Made by a program: the position numbers and the translations under genes
In this document: positions 1 to 6,779 of the stretch, piece by piece
Layout: each line of letters opens with the position of its first letter
Position numbering within the stretch: position 1 is the first letter of the stretch
Notes under the pieces: model-generated
Seen by the model: only the letters and a program-made list of their open reading frames with translations
Database searches by the model: none
Told to the model about the DNA's origin: nothing
Origin: a virus
Length of the DNA: 28,277 nucleotides
Direction: 5' to 3' (one strand)
IMG/VR virus record: IMGVR_UViG_3300020156_000466
Location: 1-28,277 of that record

Positions 1-819
1 CTATAGACCACCAAGCCCGCGAACGGCCTGCCTGACCTGCGCAATGGCTCGCGCCTCGATCTGTCCAAGCCGCTGAAAGGTGATGCCGAACTCCGGCGCA
101 AGCTCACGCAGGCTCGGCGGGCTGTGCGGCCGCCGGTACAGCCGGGCCTCCATGAGTCGCCGGTCGCGCTCGTTCGGCAGGCTGGCGATGGCGGCGCGCA
201 GGAGACGGCGCTGCTGGGCGCGGTAAATGTCGTCGTCGGGCTCTGCAGCCAGCGGGTCAGCGAGGAAGTCGGCGCGAGTCGGCGCCTCCTCTCCGTCATT
301 CGTCACCGGCTCGTCCAACGCCACGTTGGGGGCACGGGCGCCGATGACGAGCAGGCGCTCGACGAGCGAGCAGCGGAGATCCAGGCGGGCTGACACCTCG
401 GCGACGAGCTCGCCCTCGGTGATGTCGGGGCGCTCGGCCCGGATACTGCGGGCGGCGCGGGAAACCGCAGGAAGCCGGTTTCGGATGACCGACTCGGGTA
501 CCATCGGGTCGGCCGTGTTGACGGTCACGGCCAGCCAGCAGGCGCGCTCCACGGCGGGCGCCGCATAGCCCATCAGCGTCACGCCGCTGGCCGGGTCCCA
601 GTGCTGGGCAGAGCGCAGCAGGGCGACGCGCGCTTCCTGGGCGACGTCGTCGCGGAGGTCGGCGCTGGCGGTGCGCGCAGCTTTGTTCACCCGCTGCTGC
701 ACCCACGGTTCGTAATGCATAAGCAGGCGGTCCAGGGCGCGGCGTTCACCGGCGCGCCACCGCGCCAGCAGGGCGGCGTCGCGGGCGATGGTGGGGGACT
801 GGTCGGCAGTCGTCGTCAT
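1..819 (-). CDS. Sigma-70-family RNA polymerase sigma factor carried by the element
   Basis: The product (272 aa) looks like an alternative sigma factor of RpoH-like size that would direct RNA polymerase to a special promoter set. Residues 15-100 look like region 2 (acidic DLRDDVAQEA helix, then a segment with YAAPAVERACW). Residues 205-265 look like region 4: a LPNERDRRLMEARLY helix, then an HTH with SLRELAPEFGITFQRLGQIE. The middle part (about 105-195) is a poorly conserved region 3 with an acidic linker. I chose ATG 819 because GGGAGG stands 7 bases upstream; a GTG five codons earlier is possible. The gene follows the upstream ORF after 2 bases, so the pair is translationally coupled. Known family behaviour suggests it could turn on late genes to the left, outside the window; that is inference. 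Confidence 0.75.
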   Translation of the reverse strand: MTTTADQSPTIARDAALLARWRAGERRALDRLLMHYEPWVQQRVNKAARTASADLRDDVAQEARVALLRSAQHWDPASGVTLMGYAAPAVERACWLAVTVNTADPMVPESVIRNRLPAVSRAARSIRAERPDITEGELVAEVSARLDLRCSLVERLLVIGARAPNVALDEPVTNDGEEAPTRADFLADPLAAEPDDDIYRAQQRRLLRAAIASLPNERDRRLMEARLYRRPHSPPSLRELAPEFGITFQRLGQIEARAIAQVRQAVRGLGGL

Positions 820-821
820 GG

Positions 822-1565
822 TCAGGCCTCCCACGACCGGGCCGCGGCGGCAAAGCCCGTGATGGCGTGATCGCGCAAACGCACGTCCAGCAGTTCACCG
901 AGAAGCGCCATCATCCCCGCGTGCCAGTCGGCGTAGAGGCTGTTCGTCCAGGCGATGACGTCGTCGCTTGGCGAGGGCTCCACCGGGCACCAGCGGACGC
1001 GAAGTTGCCGCTTGCCGTCCTCGGCGCGGCGGAAGGTGAAGGCGCGCTCCTCGCGCTCCAGGACGCTGCGGCCGTGGCGGTCGAGGATGGGCAGGCCTTG
1101 GCTGAGGTACAGCCGGGCAATCACCGACCGCTCGGGCGTGTCCTCCCAGGCGGCGTCGACCCGGTAGCGGACACCGCGGCCCGCGCCGCTGCGGGCGGGC
1201 AGGGACACGAGGCGCTGCCAGCGCGGGTCAATCCAGCCGGGGGCCTCGCCGGTGCGGGCGGCGCACAGGATGGCCGCCCGCGACCGGGCGGGCAGCCGAT
1301 TGATCGCGTCGCTCACAGCCTCGGCGTCGGGGTGGGTCTGCGGCGCGACCCCTCGGACAGGCCCCCCGTCAATCGCGCAGCCGAGCCCGGCGCGGCGTTC
1401 GAGCGTGGCCGTCCCGTCCAGCGTGGAGCCACGCGGTTCCCAGCCCTGGGCGGCGGCAAGCGCGTGTAGTTCGACCGTGTGCAGGCCGACGTTGTCATCG
1501 GTCGCGCGCTGACGCAGCACGGTCCAGACGACCAGATCCCAGAGGTCAATCTTCTGCCGCGTCAT
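822..1565 (-). CDS. Hypothetical protein co-transcribed with the sigma factor
   Basis: I do not recognise this 247-aa protein. The N-terminal 30 residues are hydrophobic/aromatic and probably helical (IDLWDLVVWTVLRQRA). The middle is rich in Arg and Ala (NRLPARSRAAILCAARTGEAPGW), and the C-terminal third contains a beta-like stretch ending in paired aromatic residues (RVRWCPVEP, then WTNSLYADWHAGM). No signal peptide, clear membrane span or catalytic motif is visible. The start ATG 1565 has AGGGA six bases upstream. Its stop lies 2 bases before the sigma start, so it may regulate or partner the sigma factor, for example as an anti-sigma protein; this is only a guess from position. Confidence 0.6.
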   Translation of the reverse strand: MTRQKIDLWDLVVWTVLRQRATDDNVGLHTVELHALAAAQGWEPRGSTLDGTATLERRAGLGCAIDGGPVRGVAPQTHPDAEAVSDAINRLPARSRAAILCAARTGEAPGWIDPRWQRLVSLPARSGAGRGVRYRVDAAWEDTPERSVIARLYLSQGLPILDRHGRSVLEREERAFTFRRAEDGKRQLRVRWCPVEPSPSDDVIAWTNSLYADWHAGMMALLGELLDVRLRDHAITGFAAAARSWEA

Positions 1566-1596
1566 GACGTTCCCTGCCGAAGGCGTTCCCTAAGGA

Positions 1597-1626
1597 ATCA
1601 TAGGTGCGGTAGCCCTTTTGGCGCAA
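1597..1626 (-). promoter_or_regulatory. Candidate leftward sigma-70 promoter
   Basis: On the minus strand, TTGCGC (1626-1621) is followed after 18 bases by TATGAT (1602-1597), five of six matches to the -10 consensus. It lies 32 bases upstream of the leftward ATG at 1565 and would drive the unknown protein and the sigma factor. Two CGTTCCCT direct repeats (about 1568-1575 and 1584-1591) lie in the leader. Confidence 0.45.
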
Positions 1627-1651
1627 GGCATTTCGATATCAAAAGACTCCA

Positions 1652-1694
1652 ATTGGTATCCAATATTGACGGACAGTGATTGCTGCGTTACCGT
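1652..1694 (+). promoter_or_regulatory. Candidate rightward promoter with operator palindrome
   Basis: TTGACG (1666-1671), a 17-base spacer and TACCGT (1689-1694) form a plausible promoter for the 1739 gene. A 5-3-5 palindrome ATTGG-TAT-CCAAT (1652-1664) touches the -35 box and is a good operator candidate for the element repressor. The sequence ATATTGAC around the -35 box recurs at the promoter near 4607. Confidence 0.45.
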
Positions 1695-1738
1695 TCGATG
1701 AGGTGCGACGGCCGAACGGGCGAACGTGAGGGGGCGAT

Positions 1739-3685
1739 ATGGCGCAACAGGAAAAGCGCAGGCTGTCGGCGAAGGCGTCGGCCGAAAACGAGCAGCGCCG
1801 GGTTTCGGCCCGCCGCCGGATGCTGGACGAGTTGGCGCTGGTCGTCAGCGCCCGCGGCGGCGAGATGACCCTTGCCCAGGCCGACATCGTCGGCGTGCTG
1901 GTGTACGGCGTCACCGGCGCGGACCCGTTCGTCGCCGCGCTCGCCTACTGGTGCGACGAGGCGAGGGCCGAGCTGGGCCTTGCCGAGGAGTGGCTGCGGT
2001 CGCGCGGCGGGCTCGAAGGCCTGGAGATGGCGGCGGTCGGCGCCGACGAGGACAGCCTGTCGGACTACACCATCGCCCAGGTCGTCGAGGTGTTCGCCAT
2101 CAGCGACACCGAGGCCGACCTGCTCGGCCTGACGACGCTTGTCAGCGAGCGGCGGCGCAGCCATCTGCGCCGCCGCGCCGAGGGCGTGCCGACGGCCGAG
2201 GAGGTGCGGGCCGCGCCGGGGCCGAAGCCCTGGGAGGTCGAGGGCATCCCCGAGCGGACATGGCGCTACCGGCGCGCCGCCGAGTGGCGCCGCTGCGTCG
2301 AGGAGACCGTCGCCGCCGTCCGCCGCATCGCGCGTGGAGACGAGCACGACGAGCCGCAGCCGACGGCCGACGCTGCCGCGCCCTCCGACGACCGCAAGCC
2401 GTGGGAAAAGCTGGGGGTCAGCCGCGCCACGTACATGCGCCGCAAGGCTGCCGAGCGCACCCGGCAGGCCGACGGTCAGGACGGGGCCGACCGTGAGACT
2501 CCGCCTTGCCGAACTCGCGACCCTATTTCTAAGAGATACAACAAGGAGTTCTTCCCTGATAGGGTCGCCGGTTCGGCAAGGGTCGGTCTCACCCGGCCTG
2601 CCGCTCAACCGGAGGTCGAGGCTGTTTGGCACACGGCGGAGTCCCGTCGTTTGGCGGCGTTGGCGACGTCCTTCGGCCTGACCCTGTCCGAGCAGGCCGA
2701 CCCTGACGCCCCGTGGCACGCCTGGGAGGTTCCCCCTGGCCTGACCCTGACGGACGAGCAGGCCGCCCATCTGCACGCGGCCCGCAAGGCCGCCGACGCG
2801 GCGGAGCGCCGTCGTCTGGCGATTCTGCTGCACCGTGACCGGCAGAGGTGGGCGGCCATGTCGCAGGCCGAGCGGGACGCCGAGCGCGCGGCCGAGGAGC
2901 AGGCCTGGGCCGACCGTCACCGGTGGATCATCGACGGCGACGGGTGCCCGCGGCAGGTCACGCCCGAGGTGTGGGCCGAGATCCCGCGCGCGTGGCGCAA
3001 AGTGACCCTGACGTGGTCGGGGCGGTTCCACGTGCGCGGCGAGCCCGGTGACCGGGCCGTCCTGCTCGGCTTTGCCGCGGCGATGCGGGCCGTGTCCGCG
3101 TACCATGAAATCCGGCGCGCCCTGCCGGACATGAGCAAGGCCGACGCCAAGCGGTACGCGGATTGGCTCTATCGGCTGCCGACGCTGACGGCGGTCGACC
3201 GCGTGCGCACGATTGTCCAGGACCGGCAGGACCAGACCGAGCGCGCGGCGGCGGATGTTGCGGCGGCGGTCGGCGGCGTGCTGCCGCCGGTCCCGGACGA
3301 CGACCACGCCGAGGTCATCGCGCGTGCGACCAAGCGCCTGCTGCGTCATCCCTATCCGATCTCCCCCATCGCCTGCCTGCTCCCGCGCCCGGCGTGGAGC
3401 GCGTCCGAGGTGCGGCAGGCCATCGCCGCCGTCCGCGCGGACGCCGCCGAGGCGCGCCGACTCCGCAGCGCGCTCGCCGAGGTCGAGGCGGTCGCCGACG
3501 AGGTCATCGCCGCGGAGTGGCCTGCGATGCCGCCGGGGGAGCGTGAGCGGGTCATCGGCGGGGCGGCCCGTCTGCTGGTGTCGGCCCCGTACCTGGGGGC
3601 ACGCCATGCGATGCGGCACGCCCTCGCCGAGGTCGAGGACGAGGCCAAGATCCGGGCCTTGAGCGGGCAAGCGACGGCGGCGTGA
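1739..3685 (+). CDS. Large HTH-repeat DNA-binding protein, possible replication protein
   Basis: The 648-aa product carries two copies of a KPWE...G(I/V)..RT(W/Y)..RR motif, at residues 163-179 and 220-236, which look like short HTH DNA-binding units. Before them lies a basic helix (LTTLVSERRRSHLRRRAEG, 131-149), a motif combination I associate with alphaproteobacterial mobile-element proteins. The C-terminal half is charged and alpha-helical with two more conserved-looking blocks (RKVTLTWSGRFHVRGEPGDRA and the Arg/Ala/Glu-rich tail), but I see no helicase or primase motif. ATG 1739 has GAGGGGG just upstream. It is the first gene of the rightward early region. The long inverted repeat at 2493-2592 lies inside it, between the HTH repeats and the C-terminal region, as an origin inside an initiator gene would. 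The replication role is inference. Confidence 0.6.
   Translation: MAQQEKRRLSAKASAENEQRRVSARRRMLDELALVVSARGGEMTLAQADIVGVLVYGVTGADPFVAALAYWCDEARAELGLAEEWLRSRGGLEGLEMAAVGADEDSLSDYTIAQVVEVFAISDTEADLLGLTTLVSERRRSHLRRRAEGVPTAEEVRAAPGPKPWEVEGIPERTWRYRRAAEWRRCVEETVAAVRRIARGDEHDEPQPTADAAAPSDDRKPWEKLGVSRATYMRRKAAERTRQADGQDGADRETPPCRTRDPISKRYNKEFFPDRVAGSARVGLTRPAAQPEVEAVWHTAESRRLAALATSFGLTLSEQADPDAPWHAWEVPPGLTLTDEQAAHLHAARKAADAAERRRLAILLHRDRQRWAAMSQAERDAERAAEEQAWADRHRWIIDGDGCPRQVTPEVWAEIPRAWRKVTLTWSGRFHVRGEPGDRAVLLGFAAAMRAVSAYHEIRRALPDMSKADAKRYADWLYRLPTLTAVDRVRTIVQDRQDQTERAAADVAAAVGGVLPPVPDDDHAEVIARATKRLLRHPYPISPIACLLPRPAWSASEVRQAIAAVRADAAEARRLRSALAEVEAVADEVIAAEWPAMPPGERERVIGGAARLLVSAPYLGARHAMRHALAEVEDEAKIRALSGQATAA
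2493..2592. repeat. Long imperfect inverted repeat with AT-rich centre inside a coding gene
   Basis: Two 34-base arms (2493-2526 and 2559-2592) match as inverted repeats at 28 of 34 positions. The matched blocks are GTGAGAC, CCTTGCCGAAC and GCGACCCTAT and their complements; the two mismatch blocks are 4 and 2 bases. The 32-base centre (2527-2558) is only about 41% G+C, in sharp contrast with the surroundings. It stays in frame through the gene (protein segment about 252-285). It could be an origin/cruciform, an in-frame palindromic insertion or an RNA hairpin controlling the gene. Confidence 0.75.
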
Positions 3686-3721
3686 TGCACGGCAGCCCTT
3701 TTCGTTTCCGCCTCCTCGAAT

Positions 3722-3798
3722 CGCTTTCTAAGCGTTTTCTTTGTCAACAGAGGCCTTGCCGTTACCCTTCAGCGACGGTAGGGTCCGCAAAGTTGACA
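3722..3798. promoter_or_regulatory. Inverted repeats upstream of the repressor gene
   Basis: Several nested inverted repeats precede the repressor start: CGCTT-TCT-AAGCG (3722-3734), ACCCT/AGGGT (3764-3768 and 3780-3784) and TGTCAAC/GTTGACA (3742-3748 and 3792-3798). The last two pairs form one long imperfect palindrome. They are candidate operators for autoregulation. A clear -10 box at the right distance from TTGACA (3793) is not present. Confidence 0.35.
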
Positions 3799-3815
3799 CG
3801 AACCGGAGCGGGACG

Positions 3816-4523
3816 ATGACGCGGCGGACGCAGGAGGAATCGGCGGCCATCATGGAGCGGGTGCAAGCCGTGATGGCGATGCGCAACCTCGATCAGGCCG
3901 CCGTCGCGCGTGCGCTCTCCGACGCCTCGGGTATCCGGTACGAAAACGCCAAGGCGCTGATTCACAAGGTGTATCGCGAGGGGCGTGTCCCGCGTCAGTC
4001 CGAGATGCGGCAGGGCATTGCCGACGCCCTCGGGGTGTCGCCGGGGTGGGTATGGTACGGCGCCGGTGACGCCCCGGAAGGCCTCCAGCCGCCGTCCCCC
4101 CAGCCCGCCCAGCCGCAGGCAACGGCCCGCCGGGCGCCCGCCATGCGTGCCGCCGACACCGGCCCCATAGACGCGCCGGACAGCGCCGTCCTCGTCGCCA
4201 GTGCCGCCGTGCCGCTGTCGGCGTTGGCGTCGGCCGTGCGTCCCGACCCCGCCGGGTACGGCGTCATCGTTGGCCCCGATCTCGCTCCGCGCTGCGGCGC
4301 CTGGGCGGGCCTCAATGACCTGATCTGGCTGACACCCGCGTACCAGCCCCGACCGGGGGACCGTGTCCTGCACACGTCCAGCGACGGCACGCGAGGCCTG
4401 TACCGGCTCCTCCACCGGGACGCCGACGGGGTGCTGCTGGTGTCCCCGGCCGGTGAGCCGATCCGGCTGCCGCTCGGCGAAGCGCACGCGCTGCACCGCG
4501 TCGCGGCGATCACCTACTCGTGA
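3816..4523 (+). CDS. LexA/CI-fold phage repressor with degenerate protease site
   Basis: The 235-aa product has an N-terminal HTH region (about residues 12-80, with a VSPGWVWYG end typical of CI/C2-type repressors), a Pro/Ala-rich linker (85-125) and a C-terminal domain (about 135-235) resembling the S24/LexA fold (NDLIWLTPAYQPRPGDRVL, then LYRLLHRDADGVLLVS). In active family members a VGDSM-like motif holds the catalytic Ser; here the aligned residues are VGPDL (152-156), and the usual Lys position near 195-198 shows LYRL. It is therefore probably a dimerizing repressor that cannot cleave itself. ATG 3816 has GGAG seven bases upstream; a TTG 25 codons earlier is open but lacks a ribosome site. 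It likely controls the promoters near 1666 and 4609. Confidence 0.7.
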   Translation: MTRRTQEESAAIMERVQAVMAMRNLDQAAVARALSDASGIRYENAKALIHKVYREGRVPRQSEMRQGIADALGVSPGWVWYGAGDAPEGLQPPSPQPAQPQATARRAPAMRAADTGPIDAPDSAVLVASAAVPLSALASAVRPDPAGYGVIVGPDLAPRCGAWAGLNDLIWLTPAYQPRPGDRVLHTSSDGTRGLYRLLHRDADGVLLVSPAGEPIRLPLGEAHALHRVAAITYS

Positions 4524-4570
4524 GCCGGTATCGGCATCGGCGCGCTACCGCATGCTAACTGGCGGCGCGA

Positions 4571-4637
4571 CAGAAAACATTTTCTGCGATGAATATCAAT
4601 AACTGATATTGACTAATCGTCATTGTCGCGCTAAGTT
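4571..4637 (+). promoter_or_regulatory. Early promoter with two perfect operator palindromes
   Basis: TTGACT (4609-4614), a 17-base spacer and TAAGTT (4632-4637) make a promoter for the 4664 operon. Two perfect palindromes stand upstream: CAGAAAA-CA-TTTTCTG (4571-4586) and AATATCA-N5-TGATATT (4592-4610), the latter overlapping the -35 box. The block is AT-rich compared with its surroundings. The layout resembles a phage early operator with repressor sites; the repressor encoded just upstream is the obvious binder. Confidence 0.55.
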
Positions 4638-4663
4638 CCCTCTATCAGATAGGGGGTAACGCG

Positions 4664-4885
4664 ATGAAGCACGCGCAACACGAACTCGCCGAGATGCTGC
4701 CGAGCCTGGAGGCTGCCCGTCGCCTCGGCGTCCAGCGGCAGACCCTCGCCAAGTGGCGCCTCCTCGGCATTGGCCCGCGGTATGTCCGCGTCTCCGCCCG
4801 CCGCATCCTGTACCCGGCCGACGCCGTCGCCGAGTTCCTCACCGAACGCACCGTCACGCCCGCCACGCCCGGCGCAACGGCTTGA
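4664..4885 (+). CDS. AlpA/excisionase-like HTH protein (single domain)
   Basis: A 73-aa protein made almost entirely of one winged-helix domain of the MerR/AlpA/HTH_17 type: SLEAARRLGVQRQTLAKWRLLGIGPRYVRVSARRILYPADAVAEFL (residues about 14-58) with the usual aromatic/basic wing and the terminal Tyr-Pro-x-D-x-V helix. Such proteins act as excisionases or small transcription regulators. ATG 4664 follows a GGGGG stretch that is also part of a short palindrome (CTATC-A-GATAG). It starts the operon that follows the 4571-4637 operator block and ends 12 bases before the resolvase gene. Confidence 0.7.
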   Translation: MKHAQHELAEMLPSLEAARRLGVQRQTLAKWRLLGIGPRYVRVSARRILYPADAVAEFLTERTVTPATPGATA

Positions 4886-4897
4886 GGAGACGGACCG

Positions 4898-5392
4898 ATG
4901 AAGACCCTCATCCTTGGCGTTGACCAGGGCAAGAGCGGCGCGCTGGCCTTCTACTGGCCGGGAACCGGAGTCCTCGACGTTCACGATATGCCGTTGGCGA
5001 AGGATGGCCGCGGGCGGCAGGTCATCGACCGCGTCGCGCTGGCGCACCTCCTCGACCGCCAGGACATCACGCATGCCTGGGTCGAACAGGTGGGCGTCAT
5101 GCCGGGCGAGGGGGCCGTCGGCGCCTTCTCCTTCGGGCTCGGTTGTGGCCTGCTGCTCGGCATCCTCGCCGCGAACTTCACCCCGACAACGACCGTGACG
5201 CCCCAGGTGTGGAAGCGCGCCTTGCGCGTCCCGGCCGACAAGAGCGCCGCCCGGCTGCGGGCGTCCGAACTGCTGCCGCGGCACGCCGCGCATTGGCCTC
5301 TGGTGAAGCACGACGGGCGCGCCGAGGCGGCGCTCCTCGCCCTCTACGGTGCCCGCTGCCTCGCCGAGCCGCGCCGCACGCTGCTCCACTAG
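4898..5392 (+). CDS. RuvC-like Holliday junction resolvase
   Basis: The 164-aa product matches the phage RuvC-like resolvase pattern: GVDQGKSGALAF at 7-18 with the first acidic residue D9, WVEQVGVMPGEGAVGAFSFG at 61-80 with E63, and HDGRAEAALLALYG at 138-151 with D139 and E143. These acidic residues would bind two metal ions for symmetric cutting of four-way junctions during element recombination or replication. The length is close to bacterial RuvC (about 170 aa). ATG 4898 has TTGAGGAGA ten bases upstream. It is co-directional with the flanking HTH genes. A different RNase-H-fold nuclease role is possible but less likely. Confidence 0.8.
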   Translation: MKTLILGVDQGKSGALAFYWPGTGVLDVHDMPLAKDGRGRQVIDRVALAHLLDRQDITHAWVEQVGVMPGEGAVGAFSFGLGCGLLLGILAANFTPTTTVTPQVWKRALRVPADKSAARLRASELLPRHAAHWPLVKHDGRAEAALLALYGARCLAEPRRTLLH

Positions 5393-5424
5393 CCGAACAC
5401 CAGCACCGACAACCGGACCGGCAA

Positions 5425-5457
5425 CAACCGGGCGGCATCCCTGCCGCCCGCAACGGG
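5425..5457 (+). repeat. Intercistronic hairpin repeat, copy 1
   Basis: A perfect 8-bp stem GGGCGGCA/TGCCGCCC (5430-5437 and 5442-5449) with loop TCCC is followed by GCAACGGG. A near-identical unit occurs at 6451-6481. No U-run follows, so it is not a classical terminator; it may affect mRNA processing or translation of the gene at 5531. Confidence 0.6.
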
Positions 5458-5530
5458 AGACCTGTGCTCGGGGCATGCCTGAATGGCAGTCCAGGCCAGC
5501 GTCACCCAAAAGCGAAGTGAAGGGGGACCC

Positions 5531-6430
5531 ATGAGCAGCAATACCCAGATGGCCGCCGCGCTGGCGGCGGCGTGCGGTGTCGAGGTCGTCCGCCAGCTTG
5601 TCGGCGGCATGCCGCGCACGGTGCACCGGGTCACATGCACGATGTGCGGGCACGACGAGACCTCGCACTATCCGACGAACGCGCCGCCGCAGCAGGTTCA
5701 GAAGAACTTCGCGAACAAGGGGTGGAAGTTCGAGGGGCGCCGCCGCTTGTGCCCGACCTGCGCGACGCCGAAGCGCGCGGAGCCGCGCCGGACCGCGCTC
5801 CGTTCCTCGGCCATCCTTGCTCCCGTGAGCCGCACCGACTACCGCGCCCGCGTCGACGCCGAACACTTCCGCAAGCCGGTGTCGGTGCGCGAGACCGCTG
5901 TCCAGGACGCGCCCGCCGCCACACCCGAGACCGCCCTGGACGCCATCCGTGCGACGCTCGACGACGTGCTGGACGAGGTCCGCGGGCTGTCCGCCGCACT
6001 GCGCAGTGTCCTGACCGGCGGAACCGCCCGGCCCGCGCCGGTGCTCGACGTCGCGCCGCAGCCGGTCGCCGAGACGGTGTCGACCATGACGATTGCCGAG
6101 GTCGCGGCGTACCTGGGCGTCGGCGCGACGGCTGTTTACGAGGCCATCCGGCGCGGGCGTCTCGTCGTCGTCGGCCAGCCTGGGGCGGCCAAGCGGGTGA
6201 CGGTGGACTCGGTCGATGAGTACGAGCGCACCCGCCGTCGGCCGGTCGAGGACATCGAGGACACGCTGACCGTCACGCAGCTTGCCGAACTGGCGGGCGT
6301 CCATCACTCCACGGTCCGCAACGCCATCCGGGGCGGCAGCCTGCGCGCTCAGGTCGTGGATGGCGCCTACCGCATCACGGTCGACGACGCCGTCGCCTGG
6401 AACGGCAAGCCGCGCCCGAGCGCCGTCTGA
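5531..6430 (+). CDS. Zinc-ribbon protein with two AlpA-like HTH domains
   Basis: The 299-aa product starts with a probable zinc ribbon: C36-x2-C39 (CTMCG) and C74-x2-C77 (CPTCA), separated by an aromatic/basic segment. A variable Ala-rich linker with a short amphipathic helix (133-162) follows. The C-terminal part has two MerR/AlpA-type HTH domains at about 186-234 (MTIAEVAAYLGVGATAVYEA) and 245-291 (LTVTQLAELAGVHHSTVRNA), ending with a GKPRP motif similar to the GRPRK ends in the 6780 protein. It should bind DNA, perhaps two or more sites at once. ATG 5531 has AGGGGG immediately upstream; an in-frame start at 5483 lacks such a site. The combination of a ribbon and tandem AlpA domains is not one I can name. 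Confidence 0.65.
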   Translation: MSSNTQMAAALAAACGVEVVRQLVGGMPRTVHRVTCTMCGHDETSHYPTNAPPQQVQKNFANKGWKFEGRRRLCPTCATPKRAEPRRTALRSSAILAPVSRTDYRARVDAEHFRKPVSVRETAVQDAPAATPETALDAIRATLDDVLDEVRGLSAALRSVLTGGTARPAPVLDVAPQPVAETVSTMTIAEVAAYLGVGATAVYEAIRRGRLVVVGQPGAAKRVTVDSVDEYERTRRRPVEDIEDTLTVTQLAELAGVHHSTVRNAIRGGSLRAQVVDGAYRITVDDAVAWNGKPRPSAV

Positions 6431-6450
6431 CGCCAAGCCGAACCGTCACG

Positions 6451-6481
6451 CAACCGGGCGGCATCCCGCCGCCCGCAACGG
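6451..6481 (+). repeat. Intercistronic hairpin repeat, copy 2
   Basis: Stem GGGCGGC/GCCGCCC (6456-6462 and 6468-6474) with loop ATCCC, flanked by CAACC and GCAACGGG as in copy 1 at 5425. It stands 15 bases before the start of the ribbon-helix-helix-like gene, so the trailing G-run probably doubles as the ribosome binding site. Confidence 0.6.
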
Positions 6482-6489
6482 GGGTGAAC

Positions 6490-6729
6490 ATGGCACACCA
6501 GCTTGACCTCATTGAGTTTCTGACCGGTGTCGCGCCGCCCCGCCAGGGGACGGCCAAGCGGCGTTCCCGCACGCCCTCCGCCTTCGTCGTCCCGCCGGAC
6601 CTGCGCCAGCGCGTCGCCGCCGCCAGCGAGGCGGTCGGGATGACGGTCCCCGAGTTCGTCCGCCGTGCGCTGGCGCTGACCCTCGCCATCGCCGAGGCCG
6701 AACGCGGCACGGCGAACACCGACGCCTGA
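6490..6729 (+). CDS. Small ribbon-helix-helix-like protein
   Basis: The 79-aa product has a short N-terminal arm, a basic stretch (GTAKRRSRTPS) and then a beta strand-helix-helix pattern at about 31-70: SAFVVPPDLRQRVAAASEAVGMTVPEFVRRALALTLA. This fits the Arc/CopG/MetJ family (FVVP strand, helix A, turn GMTVPEF, helix B). Such proteins are dimeric DNA binders that repress their own operons. The start ATG 6490 follows the hairpin repeat and a GGGGG ribosome site. No toxin-like partner is adjacent, so an antitoxin role is not supported. Confidence 0.6.
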   Translation: MAHQLDLIEFLTGVAPPRQGTAKRRSRTPSAFVVPPDLRQRVAAASEAVGMTVPEFVRRALALTLAIAEAERGTANTDA

Positions 6730-6779
6730 CCGGCGCGCAAGCCCCGGTCCCAACACTTCATCCGCAGAAGGAACTTTCC

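Noticed and set aside
3793-3798. TTGACA as -35 box of the repressor promoter
   Set aside because: A -10 box would fall on the start codon, and none is visible; the hexamer is better explained as half of an inverted repeat.
6490-6729. Toxin-antitoxin module around the ribbon-helix-helix-like gene
   Set aside because: No small toxin-like gene overlaps or adjoins it; the neighbours are HTH proteins.
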